A DNA stretch of 64,000 nt, from assembly GCF_014648815.1 (NCBI RefSeq), contig NZ_BMRV01000014.1:1-64000 (forward strand), given 5' to 3'. Made by a program: the position numbers and the translations under genes. Under the pieces are notes generated by a model. The model worked only from the letters and a program-made list of their open reading frames with translations, was not told the DNA's origin and made no database searches. This document shows positions 40,494 to 48,827 of this stretch, piece after piece. This DNA is from Streptomyces flaveolus (lineage in GTDB: Bacteria; Actinomycetota; Actinomycetes; Streptomycetales; Streptomycetaceae). Each line of letters starts with the position of its first letter. Positions within the stretch are counted from its first letter, which is position 1.

Positions 40494-41639
40494 TCAGTAG
40501 CCGAAGTCCTGTGTCCACCAGGGACCGCCGGGGCCGAAGTGGACGCCGACGCCCAGGGTCCGGAAGTCGCAGTTCAGGATGTTGGCCTTGTGCCCCGGGC
40601 TGTCCATCCAGGCGTCCATCACCGCCTGGGCGTCGGCCTGCCCGCGGGCTATGTTCTCGCCGCCGAGATCGCTTATCCCGGCCGCCTCGGCACGGTCCCA
40701 CGGGGTGGCGCCGGAGGGGTCGGTGTGGTCGAAGAAGCCCTGTGCCGCCATGGCCTCGCTGAAGTCCTCGGCCAGTTCGCGCAGCGCGCTGTTGGCGGCG
40801 ACCGGGCTGCAGCCCGCCTTGGCCCGCTCGTCGTTGACGAGCTGGAGCACCCGGGCCTCGGCGACGGCCTGCTCGGACACGGTGCCGGCGGGAGCGGCGG
40901 TCTTCCGCTCCGGCGCCTTCGTGGCCGGGCGCGACGGCGTGGGCTGCCGCTGCCGGCTGGGCGTGGACGCCTCGGGCTCCTCCGTCTTCGACGGTGTCTC
41001 GGCCGGCGCGGCCGACGTCGAGGCCGAGGACGACGGGGAGGCGGAGGCCGAGGGCGAGGAGGGGGACGCGGGGGCGGACGGCGGGACGGAGCGGTCCGCG
41101 CCACTGCTCGCGGACGCGCCGCCGTCGAGGCCGGCGTCCGCGCTGCCGGAGGTGCCGCCCTGCTCGGCCGGGTTGTTGGTCGGTACGTCCGCGGACTGCA
41201 CCCGGTCGCCACCGCCTGCGCCGCCGATGCGGTAGTTGTCGAGGCCGGGCACCGCGCCCGTGGCCACGGCGACCGTGCCGAGGGCGACAGCGGCGGAGAC
41301 GCCGAGCAGTCCCGTGCGGACCGGCGTGACGGCCCTCTTCTTCCGGCGGCGCCGCGACCCCCCGCGCTGCGGACCGTCGTCGGGCGTGAAGCCCTCGCTG
41401 GGGAAGGGAACCGTGAGGCTCGCCTCCGGCCGGCCCTCGCCGTCCCGGTCGTCCGGCCCGAACAGGTAGGCGTCGCTCTTCGCGCGGACCTCGGCGTACG
41501 CCTCGGGGTTCAGGTAGGGCGCGATGCCCATCGTGGGGCGGTCACCCGCGCCCGACGGGTGCCGGCCCTGTCCCGCGGATCCGTCCGTGCGGTGGACCTC
41601 CGCGGCGCGGCCGGCGGCGGAGCGTCGGTGGCGTCCCAT
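40494..41639 (-). CDS. membrane-anchored CAP/SCP-domain protein
   Basis: A 381-residue protein. A charged cytoplasmic N-terminus (about 1-100, with RRRRKKR) precedes one membrane segment (about 108-128: GLLGVSAAVALGTVAVATGA). An extracellular Ser/Pro/Ala/Thr-rich linker spans about 140-255. A C-terminal CAP (SCP/PR1) domain of about 120 residues has VLQLVNDERAKAGCSPVAAN, GGENIARGQAD and AWMDSPGHKANILNCDFRTL. Bacterial CAP proteins are secreted and of mostly unknown function (lipid binding or proteolysis are proposed). The ATG follows GAGGAAGG. It is divergent from acylphosphatase, with a 22-bp palindrome between them. Confidence 0.9.
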   Translation of the reverse strand: MGRHRRSAAGRAAEVHRTDGSAGQGRHPSGAGDRPTMGIAPYLNPEAYAEVRAKSDAYLFGPDDRDGEGRPEASLTVPFPSEGFTPDDGPQRGGSRRRRKKRAVTPVRTGLLGVSAAVALGTVAVATGAVPGLDNYRIGGAGGGDRVQSADVPTNNPAEQGGTSGSADAGLDGGASASSGADRSVPPSAPASPSSPSASASPSSSASTSAAPAETPSKTEEPEASTPSRQRQPTPSRPATKAPERKTAAPAGTVSEQAVAEARVLQLVNDERAKAGCSPVAANSALRELAEDFSEAMAAQGFFDHTDPSGATPWDRAEAAGISDLGGENIARGQADAQAVMDAWMDSPGHKANILNCDFRTLGVGVHFGPGGPWWTQDFGY

Positions 41640-41690
41640 GTCCTGGCCTTCCTCGTCCTCGCGGTCGACGTGTCCTCGCGTTCACCACAG

Positions 41691-41712
41691 AACTCACACG
41701 ATCGAGTGAGTT
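41691..41712. promoter_or_regulatory. 22-bp near-perfect palindrome in the CAP/acylphosphatase gap
   Basis: AACTCACaCGATCGaGTGAGTT: ten of eleven pairs match. It lies 52 bp upstream of the CAP gene and 89 bp upstream of acylphosphatase, a good position for an operator. The binding protein is unknown. Confidence 0.5.
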
Positions 41713-41800
41713 TCAGGTGCGATTCATTGGGTGGGGACGGTACCGCATGGCGCCAGGGGGCGAAGTGTCCGGAGTGACATTGACTGGTTAGGTTGCACTC

Positions 41801-42082
41801 ATGAGCGAGGATGTACGACTGGTCGCGTGGGTTCGCGGGCAGGTCCAGGGTGTGGGTTTCCGCTGGTTCACGCGGGCCAGGGCGCTGGAGCTCGGCGGCA
41901 TGAGTGGTTTTGCTCTCAATCTGGCCGACGGGCGCGTCCAAGTGGTCGCGGAGGGCCCGCGGGAGCGGTGCGAGGGACTCCTCGACTGGCTGCGGGGCGA
42001 CGACACGCCCGGGCGCGTGGACGGCGTCACCGAGATCTGGGACACACCTCGCGGCGGCTACGACGGCTTCGCCATCCGTTGA
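41801..42082 (+). CDS. acyP: acylphosphatase
   Basis: A 93-residue acylphosphatase hydrolysing carboxyl-phosphate bonds such as acetyl phosphate. The phosphate loop with the catalytic arginine is RGQVQGVGFRWFTRARA, and the catalytic asparagine is in ALNLADGRVQVVAEG. The length is typical. It stands between mutM and smc, as in mycobacteria from recall, here separated from both by extra genes. Confidence 0.95.
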   Translation: MSEDVRLVAWVRGQVQGVGFRWFTRARALELGGMSGFALNLADGRVQVVAEGPRERCEGLLDWLRGDDTPGRVDGVTEIWDTPRGGYDGFAIR

Positions 42083-42469
42083 CGAGGCCCCGCGCGGAGC
42101 GCCTCCGGACCCCGGGGCGTGGGCGCTACGGGGGGCCGCCGGAACGAAAACGAGCAGGTGGTTGCCAAGAACGCCGACCTCGTGGCAGGCTCCCCACCCA
42201 GGATGATCGCCACGCCCCCAGGGGCCCGCAGGAGTCGCAGCGCCGCCGTTTCCCGGCCGCGCGCCCCGGGCACCCGTCAATACGGGGCGTGATCGTGTTG
42301 ACCGTCAAACTTTTTGGTGAGACGCTGAAAGCCCCGCGCACCTTAGCTGTTTGGCATGGTTGAACGGCAGTAAAAACTCAAGAGTGCCAAGCACCGCGGG
42401 TGCGATTCCCTCACGACCCATCGACCCACACCGCTTCGGTCGGTCACTCATTGTGGAGGACCATCCATC
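42083..42469. other. 387-bp region upstream of the 70-aa coiled-coil gene
   Basis: I see no gene here. Base composition drops from about 42290 on. Short symmetric motifs are CCCGT-CAAT-ACGGG (42273-42286) and TTGAC-c-GTCAA (42298-42308), which together give three GTCAA/TTGAC half-sites within about 30 bp. The promoter of the downstream small gene is probably here; I cannot fix its -10. Confidence 0.5.
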
Positions 42470-42682
42470 ATGGCAAAGGCGCTTCTCGGTTACGTCGGCG
42501 GCTCCGACCCGCGACTCCTCGCCGAGATGCGACGGCTCCAGCAGCGCGTCCAGGACCTGGAATCCGAGCTCGGACGAATCCAGGCGGAGAACGACGCGCT
42601 GGCGGCTGCCGCTTCTCACGACAGGATCATGGAGAGCATGGAGAGCGTTGACGCACACCAGGCGGAGCCTGCGCTCACCTGA
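42470..42682 (+). CDS. small coiled-coil protein (70 aa)
   Basis: A 70-residue acidic protein with an N-terminal MAKALLGYVGGSDPRLLAEM and a heptad-like helix (RRLQQRVQDLESELGRIQAE, NDALAAAAS). GGAGG lies 8-9 nt upstream of the ATG. It has no membrane segment and no cysteine, and codon third positions are mostly G/C. It is a monocistronic unit with its own long leader and a classical terminator. I recall similar short proteins in other streptomycetes but no function; oligomerisation through the coiled coil is likely. Confidence 0.78.
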   Translation: MAKALLGYVGGSDPRLLAEMRRLQQRVQDLESELGRIQAENDALAAAASHDRIMESMESVDAHQAEPALT

Positions 42683-42754
42683 TCACTGCATCGCTCCACG
42701 ACGGCACGGCAGTGGTTGGGCCCGCCCGTACAACCGCTCAGTTGTCAGAGTTGC

Positions 42755-42788
42755 AAGGGACGCTTCGGCGTCCCTTCTTTCTTTCCCC
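42755..42788 (+). terminator. terminator of the 70-aa gene
   Basis: AAGGGACGC-TTCG-GCGTCCCTT, a 9-bp stem with a stable UUCG tetraloop, followed by a pyrimidine tract CTTTCTTTCC. Confidence 0.92.
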
Positions 42789-42959
42789 GCCCCATCCGTC
42801 TCGTCGGACTCGTCCGCGACTCCCGCCCCGCCCGAACCTTCCCCCGTGCATCCTTTCACCCTCTTCAACGTCTGATGTGCCCTGCATGTTCACCTGTGAA
42901 ACCGCGCTGGTTCACCGGTTCATGGAGTGAGACACCCCCGAAAGGTAGAGTCCGGCGGC

Positions 42960-45900
42960 GTGCACCTGAAGGCCCTGACCCTCCGCGGATTCAAGTCGTT
43001 CGCCTCGGCGACCACGCTCCGCTTCGAACCCGGCATCACCTGCGTCGTCGGCCCGAACGGCTCGGGCAAGTCGAACGTCGTGGACGCCCTCAGCTGGGTC
43101 ATGGGCGAACAGGGCGCCAAGTCGCTGCGCGGCGGCAAGATGGAGGACGTCATCTTCGCCGGCACCACCGGCCGCCCACCGCTGGGCCGCGCCGAGGTGT
43201 CCCTCACCATCGACAACTCCGACGGGGCCCTGCCCATCGAGTACGCCGAGGTCACCATCACGCGGATCATGTTCCGCAACGGCGGCAGCGAGTACCAGAT
43301 CAACGGCGACACCTGCCGCCTGCTCGACATCCAGGAACTGCTCTCCGACTCCGGCATCGGCCGCGAGATGCACGTCATCGTCGGCCAGGGTCAGCTGGAC
43401 TCCGTCCTGCACGCCGACCCCACGGGCCGCCGCGCCTTCATCGAGGAGGCCGCCGGCGTCCTCAAGCACCGCAAGCGCAAGGAGAAGGCGCTCAGGAAAC
43501 TGGACGCGATGCAGGCCAACCTCGCGCGCGTGCAGGACCTCACCGACGAACTGCGGCGCCAGCTCAAGCCGCTGGGCCGTCAGGCGGCGGTGGCGAGACG
43601 GGCCGCCGTCATCCAGGCCGACCTGCGGGACGTCCGGCTCAGGCTCCTCGCCGACGACCTCGTACGGCTGCGCGAGGCGCTCCGGGCCGAGATCGCCGAC
43701 GAGGCCGCCCTCAAGGAGCGCAAGGAGAGCGCCGAGCGGGAGCTGGGCAAGGCGCTGCGGCGCGAGGCGGACCTGGAGGACGAGGTGCGCCGGCTCACCC
43801 CGCGCCTGCAACGCGCCCAGCAGACCTGGTACGAGCTGTCCCAGCTCGCGGAGCGGGTGCGCGGCACGATCTCCCTGGCCGACGCCCGCGTGAAGAGCGC
43901 CACCTCCACACCCCCCGAGGAGCGGCGCGGCCGGGACCCGGAGGACCTGGAGCGCGAGGCCGCCCGGGTGCGCGATCAGGAGGCCGAACTCGAAGCGGCC
44001 CTGGAAGCGGCCGAGCGCGCCCTGGAGGACACGGTCGCCCACCGCGCCGACCTCGAACGCGAGCTGGCCCTGGAGGAGCGCCGCCTCAAGGACGTCGCCC
44101 GCGCCATCGCCGACCGCCGCGAGGGGCTCGCCCGGCTCAGCGGCCAGGTCGGTGCCGCCCGTTCCCGCGCGGCCTCCGCCCAGGCGGAGATCGAGCGGCT
44201 GGCCGCTGCCCGGGACGAGTCCCGTGAACGGGCCGCCGCCGCCCAGGAGGAGTACGAGGCGCTCCGGGCCGAGGTCGACGGGCTCGACGCCGACGACCAG
44301 GAACTCGCCGAGCGGTACGAGGCCGCCAAGCGCCGGCTGGCCGAGGCGGAGGCCGCCCAGAGCGCCGCCCGCGAGGCGGCCACCGCTGCGGAGCGCGAGC
44401 GCGCGGCGACCCAGGCCCGCCACGACGCCCTCGCCCTGGGCCTGCGCCGCAAGGACGGCACCGGTGCGCTGCTCGCCGCGCGGGACGGCCTCGGCGGACT
44501 GCTCGGCCCCGCCGCAGGACTGCTCACCGTGGCGCCGGGCCACGAGGTCGCCGTGGCCGCCGCCTTCGCGGCCGCCGCCGACGCCCTCGCGGTGGCGTCC
44601 CCGGCGGCCGCCGCCGACGCCATCCGGCACCTGCGCAAGCAGGACGCGGGCCGCGCCGCCCTGCTGCTCGCCGGCGCCCCCGACGACATGGCGCACGAGC
44701 CGCGGAGCGACGGGCCGCCGTACGCCGCCGACCTCGTCCGCGGGCCCGCCGAGCTGATGCCCGCCGTACGGCGGCTGCTGCGCGGGATCGTCGTCGTCGG
44801 CACCCTGGAGGACGCCGAGGACCTCGTCTACGCCCACCCCGAGCTGACCGCCGTCACCGCCGAGGGCGACCTGCTGGGCGCCCACTTCGCGCAGGGCGGG
44901 TCCGCCGGGGCGCCCAGCTTGCTGGAGGTGCAGGCGTCCGTGGACGAGGCAGCCGCCGAGCTGACGGAGCTGGGCGTGCGGTGCGCGGAGCTGGCCGAGG
45001 CGCAGGAGGCGGCCGTCGAACGGCGCCGGGAGTGTGCCGCGCTCGTCGAGGAGCTGGGGGAGCGGCGCCGTGCCGCCGACCGCGAGAAGTCGTCCGTCGC
45101 CCAGCAGCTCGGGCGGCTCGCCGGACAGGCGCGGGGCGCGGCCGGGGAGGCCGAGCGGTCCGCCGCCGCGGCGGAGCGGGCGCAGGAGGCGCTGGACAAG
45201 GCGCTCATGGACGTCGAGGAGCTGGCCGAGCGGCTCGCGGTCGCCGAGGAGATGCCGGTCGAGGAGGAACCCGACACCTCCGCCCGCGACCGGCTCGCCG
45301 CCGACGGCGCCAACGCACGGCAGACCGAGATGGAGGCCCGCCTCCAGGCCCGCACGCACGAGGAGCGGGTCAAGGCACTCGCCGGACGCGCCGACTCCCT
45401 CGACCGGGCCGCCCGCGCGGAACGCGAGGCACGCGCGCGTGCCGAGCAGCGGCGGGCCCGGCTGCGGCACGAGGCGGCCGTCGCCGAGGCCGTCGCCGCG
45501 GGCGCCCGGCAGCTGCTGGCGCACGTCGAGGTCTCGCTTGCCCGCGCCGACGAGGAGCGCACCGCCGCCGAGGCCGCCAAGGCCCGGCGCGAGCAGGAAC
45601 TGGCCGCCGCGCGCACCGCGGGGCGCGATCTCAAGGCCGAGCTCGACAAGCTGACGGATTCAGTTCACCGGGGCGAGGTACTCGGCGCCGAGAAACGGCT
45701 GCGCATCGAGCAGCTGGAGACCAAGGCGCTGGAGGAACTCGGTGTGGAACCGGCGGGGCTCGAGGCCGAGTACGGGCCGCATCAACTGGTGCCGTCCTCG
45801 CCCCCCGCCGAGGGCGAGGAACTCCCGGACGCCGGATCCGGCAGCGGCTCCGCCGCGGGCGAGCACCCGCGCAACCGCCCCCGGCCCTTCGTACGGGCCG

Positions 45901-46547
45901 AGCAGGAGAAGCGGCTGAAGGCGGCCGAACGGGCGTACCAGCAGCTCGGCAAGGTCAATCCGCTGGCCCTGGAGGAGTTCGCGGCGCTGGAGGAGCGGCA
46001 CCAGTTCCTCAGCGAGCAGCTCGAGGACCTGAAGAAGACCCGCGCCGACCTGCTCCAGGTCGTCAAGGAGGTCGACGAGCGCGTCGAGCAGGTCTTCACC
46101 GAGGCCTACCGGGACACGGCCCGGGAGTTCGAGGGCGTGTTCAGCCGGCTCTTCCCCGGCGGCGAGGGACGCCTGGTGCTGACCGACCCCGACAACATGC
46201 TCACCACGGGTGTGGACGTCGAGGCGCGGCCGCCGGGCAAGAAGGTCAAGCGGCTCTCGCTGCTCTCGGGCGGGGAGCGTTCGCTGACCGCCGTGGCGCT
46301 GCTCGTGTCGATCTTCAAGGCGCGGCCGAGCCCGTTCTACGTCATGGACGAGGTCGAGGCGGCACTCGACGACACCAACCTGCAGCGGCTGATCCGGATC
46401 ATGCAGGAGCTCCAGGAAGCCTCGCAGCTGATCGTCATCACGCACCAGAAGCGGACGATGGAGGTCGCCGACGCGCTGTACGGCGTCTCCATGCAGGGTG
46501 ACGGCGTGTCGAAGGTCATCAGCCAGCGCCTGCGCCAGCCTGCGTAG
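42960..46547 (+). CDS. smc: chromosome segregation SMC protein
   Basis: A 1195-residue condensin ATPase that organises chromosomes with ScpA/ScpB. The N-terminal head has LKALTLRGFKSFASATTLRF and Walker A VVGPNGSGKSNVVDAL. Long coiled coils (about 165-495 and 670-1010) flank a hinge near 510-655 (GLGGLLGPAAGLLTVAPGHE). The C-terminal head has the ABC signature LSGGERSLTAVALLV and Walker B FYVMDEVEAALDDTN. The GTG at 42960 begins the usual VHLKALTLRGF; no strong Shine-Dalgarno is evident. In Streptomyces SMC matters most for DNA segregation into spores. Confidence 0.97.
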   Translation: MHLKALTLRGFKSFASATTLRFEPGITCVVGPNGSGKSNVVDALSWVMGEQGAKSLRGGKMEDVIFAGTTGRPPLGRAEVSLTIDNSDGALPIEYAEVTITRIMFRNGGSEYQINGDTCRLLDIQELLSDSGIGREMHVIVGQGQLDSVLHADPTGRRAFIEEAAGVLKHRKRKEKALRKLDAMQANLARVQDLTDELRRQLKPLGRQAAVARRAAVIQADLRDVRLRLLADDLVRLREALRAEIADEAALKERKESAERELGKALRREADLEDEVRRLTPRLQRAQQTWYELSQLAERVRGTISLADARVKSATSTPPEERRGRDPEDLEREAARVRDQEAELEAALEAAERALEDTVAHRADLERELALEERRLKDVARAIADRREGLARLSGQVGAARSRAASAQAEIERLAAARDESRERAAAAQEEYEALRAEVDGLDADDQELAERYEAAKRRLAEAEAAQSAAREAATAAERERAATQARHDALALGLRRKDGTGALLAARDGLGGLLGPAAGLLTVAPGHEVAVAAAFAAAADALAVASPAAAADAIRHLRKQDAGRAALLLAGAPDDMAHEPRSDGPPYAADLVRGPAELMPAVRRLLRGIVVVGTLEDAEDLVYAHPELTAVTAEGDLLGAHFAQGGSAGAPSLLEVQASVDEAAAELTELGVRCAELAEAQEAAVERRRECAALVEELGERRRAADREKSSVAQQLGRLAGQARGAAGEAERSAAAAERAQEALDKALMDVEELAERLAVAEEMPVEEEPDTSARDRLAADGANARQTEMEARLQARTHEERVKALAGRADSLDRAARAEREARARAEQRRARLRHEAAVAEAVAAGARQLLAHVEVSLARADEERTAAEAAKARREQELAAARTAGRDLKAELDKLTDSVHRGEVLGAEKRLRIEQLETKALEELGVEPAGLEAEYGPHQLVPSSPPAEGEELPDAGSGSGSAAGEHPRNRPRPFVRAEQEKRLKAAERAYQQLGKVNPLALEEFAALEERHQFLSEQLEDLKKTRADLLQVVKEVDERVEQVFTEAYRDTAREFEGVFSRLFPGGEGRLVLTDPDNMLTTGVDVEARPPGKKVKRLSLLSGGERSLTAVALLVSIFKARPSPFYVMDEVEAALDDTNLQRLIRIMQELQEASQLIVITHQKRTMEVADALYGVSMQGDGVSKVISQRLRQPA

Positions 46548-46572
46548 AACGTCGCAAGCCGGGCATGTCAAA

Positions 46573-46585
46573 TTCAACTCTTGAA
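46573..46585. promoter_or_regulatory. short inverted repeat TTCAA-CTC-TTGAA upstream of glcP
   Basis: A perfect 5+5 repeat in the AT-rich smc-glcP gap, 46 bp upstream of the glcP -35 element. Related ACTTGAA and TTCGAA elements lie within the promoter spacer (46637-46650). Confidence 0.3.
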
Positions 46586-46630
46586 CACAATGCCGTCGAG
46601 GGCATCGCATAACTCACAGCTCTCGCCCTA

Positions 46631-46670
46631 TTGACTTCGAAACTTGAAGGCATAGTCTCTGCAACGTTGC
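46631..46670 (+). promoter_or_regulatory. glcP promoter with LacI-type operator at the start site
   Basis: TTGACT (46631-46636), a 16-bp spacer and TAGTCT (46653-46658) form a good principal-sigma promoter. The predicted start near 46664-46666 lies inside a perfect palindrome, GCAACGTTGC (46661-46670). Its central CG within AACGTT is typical of LacI/GalR-family sugar repressor operators. Confidence 0.6.
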
Positions 46671-46750
46671 TTTTACCTTCAGGTACCTACCAGTGGCACC
46701 TCGAAGGGCGAACCACCCCGGCAGCGTTGCCGGAAGCCCGAGGAGTACAC

Positions 46751-48169
46751 GTGGCCAGCACAGCGCAGGCACCCAATCCAGGAGCCAGGACGGCTCATCC
46801 CGATCATCTCGGGCACGTCATCTTCATCGCGGCGGCGGCCGCGATGGGCGGTTTCCTCTTCGGCTACGACAGCTCCGTCATCAACGGCGCCGTCGAGGCC
46901 ATCCGGGACCGCTACGACGTCGGCTCCGCGGTGCTGGCCCAGGTCATCGCCGTCGCGCTGATCGGCTGTGCCATCGGCGCCGCGACCGCCGGCCGCATCG
47001 CCGACCGCATCGGCCGCATCCGCTGCATGCAGATCGCCGCGGTCCTGTTCACCGTCAGCGCCATCGGCTCGGCCCTGCCCTTCGCGCTGTGGGATCTCGC
47101 CATGTGGCGCGTCATCGGCGGCTTCGCCATCGGCATGGCCTCGGTGATCGGTCCCGCCTACATCGCCGAGGTCTCCCCGCCCGCCTACCGCGGCCGGCTC
47201 GGCTCCTTCCAGCAGGCCGCGATCGTCGTCGGCATCGCGGTGTCGCAGCTGGTCAACTGGGGGCTGCTGAACGCCGCCGGCGGTGACCAGCGCGGTGAAC
47301 TGATGGGCCTGGAGGCCTGGCAGGTCATGCTCGGCGTCATGGTCGTCCCGGCCGTCCTCTACGGCCTTCTGTCCTTCGCCATCCCCGAGTCCCCGCGCTT
47401 CCTGGTCTCGGTGGGCAAGCGTGAGCGTGCCAAGCAGATCCTCGAAGAGGTCGAGGGCAAGGACGTCGACTTCGACGCGCGCATCGCCGAGATCGAGCAC
47501 GCCATGCACCGCGAGGAGAAGTCGTCCTTCAAGGACCTGCTCGGCGGCAGCTTCTTCTTCAAGCCGATCGTCTGGATCGGTATCGGCCTGTCGGTCTTCC
47601 AGCAGTTCGTCGGCATCAACGTCGCGTTCTACTACTCCTCGACGCTGTGGCAGTCGGTCGGCGTCGACCCGTCGGACTCGTTCTTCTACTCGTTCACGAC
47701 GTCGATCATCAACATCGTCGGCACCGTGATCGCGATGATCTTCGTGGACCGCGTCGGCCGCAAGCCGCTCGCCCTCATCGGCTCGGTCGGCATGGTGATC
47801 GGCCTGGCGCTGGAGGCCTGGGCGTTCTCCTTCGACCTGGTCGACGGCAAGCTCCCGGCCACCCAGGGCTGGGTCGCCCTGATCGCCGCCCACCTGTTCG
47901 TGCTGTTCTTCGCCCTGTCCTGGGGTGTGGTCGTCTGGGTGTTCCTCGGCGAGATGTTCCCGAACCGGATCCGCGCCGCCGCCCTGGGTGTGGCCGCGTC
48001 CGCGCAGTGGATCGCCAACTGGGCGATCACCGCGAGCTTCCCGTCGCTGGCCGACTGGAACCTCTCCGGCACGTACGTGATCTACACGATCTTCGCCGCG
48101 CTCTCCATCCCGTTCGTACTGAAGTACGTGAAGGAGACGAAGGGCAAGGCCCTGGAGGAGATGGGCTGA
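46751..48169 (+). CDS. glcP: sugar-proton symporter, glucose permease GlcP type
   Basis: A 472-residue major facilitator of the sugar-porter family with 12 membrane segments. Signatures are AMGGFLFGYDSSVINGA in segment 1, GRIADRIGRIRCM (loop 2-3), PESPRFLVSVGKRERAKQIL (after segment 6), QQFVGINVAFYYSS in segment 7 and VDRVGRKPL (loop 8-9). In S. coelicolor the gene after smc is, to my memory, glcP1, the main glucose transporter; that basis and the family fit support the name, though not the substrate directly. The GTG at 46751 has GAGGAG 5 nt upstream. Its promoter carries a LacI-type palindrome and it ends at the hairpin at 48231. Confidence 0.9.
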   Translation: MASTAQAPNPGARTAHPDHLGHVIFIAAAAAMGGFLFGYDSSVINGAVEAIRDRYDVGSAVLAQVIAVALIGCAIGAATAGRIADRIGRIRCMQIAAVLFTVSAIGSALPFALWDLAMWRVIGGFAIGMASVIGPAYIAEVSPPAYRGRLGSFQQAAIVVGIAVSQLVNWGLLNAAGGDQRGELMGLEAWQVMLGVMVVPAVLYGLLSFAIPESPRFLVSVGKRERAKQILEEVEGKDVDFDARIAEIEHAMHREEKSSFKDLLGGSFFFKPIVWIGIGLSVFQQFVGINVAFYYSSTLWQSVGVDPSDSFFYSFTTSIINIVGTVIAMIFVDRVGRKPLALIGSVGMVIGLALEAWAFSFDLVDGKLPATQGWVALIAAHLFVLFFALSWGVVVWVFLGEMFPNRIRAAALGVAASAQWIANWAITASFPSLADWNLSGTYVIYTIFAALSIPFVLKYVKETKGKALEEMG

Positions 48170-48230
48170 CCACCCTCCCCGAGCTCGGGGAGAAGGGCCA
48201 AGTCCCCGCTGCCCCTCTCCTCGTACCGTG

Positions 48231-48270
48231 CCGCCGCCCCCGTCCGGACACCTCCGGACGGGGGCGGCGG
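48231..48270. terminator. 17-bp perfect hairpin after glcP
   Basis: Arms 48231-48247 and 48254-48270 are perfectly complementary with a 6-nt loop, 61 bp after the glcP stop. It may serve both convergent genes. Confidence 0.85.
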
Positions 48271-48600
48271 TGTTGTGCGCGCCGGGGCGGTGCCGCGTCT
48301 CCACGGCCGGGCCGGGTGCCCTCTACGCGGGCGCGATCGGCGGAGGTCCGGCGGGGAGCGGAGGGGAAGGGCCTCCCGGGCCGGCGCGCCGGACGCCCGA
48401 GCCCGGCGTGGGGTGCATGGGGCGGACCGGGTTTCCGGCGGGGGAGTGTGAGCGGAAGCGCCCACCTGGTTCGTCAACGGGGACGACGACCCCCCCAGGC
48501 CCTGGTCTGGACGGTGGTCCCCTGCGAGGACGACGACGCCCGCGCACGGGCCCCCGGGCGCCCGCGCCCGTCGCCCCCCTCAGCCGCCCACAGATTCCCG

Positions 48601-48719
48601 GTCGGCCGAGCCTGTTGCGCCCGTCGGCCGGCCACTGCACCCCGGTCGGTCGCCCCGCAGCGTCCCCGGTCGGTCGCCTGCAGCGCACGCGTCGGTCGCC
48701 ACCGACCCCTGGTCGGCCG
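48601..48719. repeat. six GTCGGYCG boxes at about 22-bp spacing
   Basis: GTCGGCCG or GTCGGTCG begins at 48601, 48623, 48645, 48669, 48691 and 48712 (steps of 22, 22, 24, 22 and 21 bp). The sequence between boxes is only loosely conserved. The steps are mostly not multiples of three, so this is not a protein repeat, and they approximate two helical turns. Confidence 0.75.
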
Positions 48720-48827
48720 CCGGCGGCGCACCACGTCGCCCGTGGCGGGACCGGCGTGGCGCGCCCGCGACGTGGAACGTCCCCCTCCGCCGGGCCGGGC
48801 GAAGGGGGACGTGGAGGGGGCGCGGGG

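Larger units (their letters stand above)
48170..48827. other. 658-bp region between convergent glcP and the NCS1 permease
   Basis: No gene is supported, and frames here have the arginine/proline-rich character of random high-GC sequence. It holds a perfect 18-bp palindrome (48175-48192, no loop), a strong terminator (48231-48270) and a phased array of six GTCGGYCG boxes (48601-48719). Confidence 0.7.

Noticed and set aside
42716..45524. Long frames overlapping smc on both strands.
   Set aside because: They have arginine/proline/glycine-rich composition typical of shifted frames; smc has clear Walker and signature motifs across the same DNA.
48175..48192. CTCCCCGAGCTCGGGGAG as the glcP terminator.
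   Set aside because: It is a perfect palindrome without loop bases, so the RNA stem would be shorter; the 17-bp hairpin at 48231 is a far better terminator.
48323..48688. A 121-codon minus-strand frame (RPTG-containing) across the phased array.
   Set aside because: Box spacing of 22 or 24 bp is not compatible with an in-frame protein repeat, and the composition is non-coding.
48601..48719. CRISPR array.
   Set aside because: Repeat units are 8-11 bp with only about 11-16 bp between them and no cas genes are nearby; the repeats are too short and degenerate.
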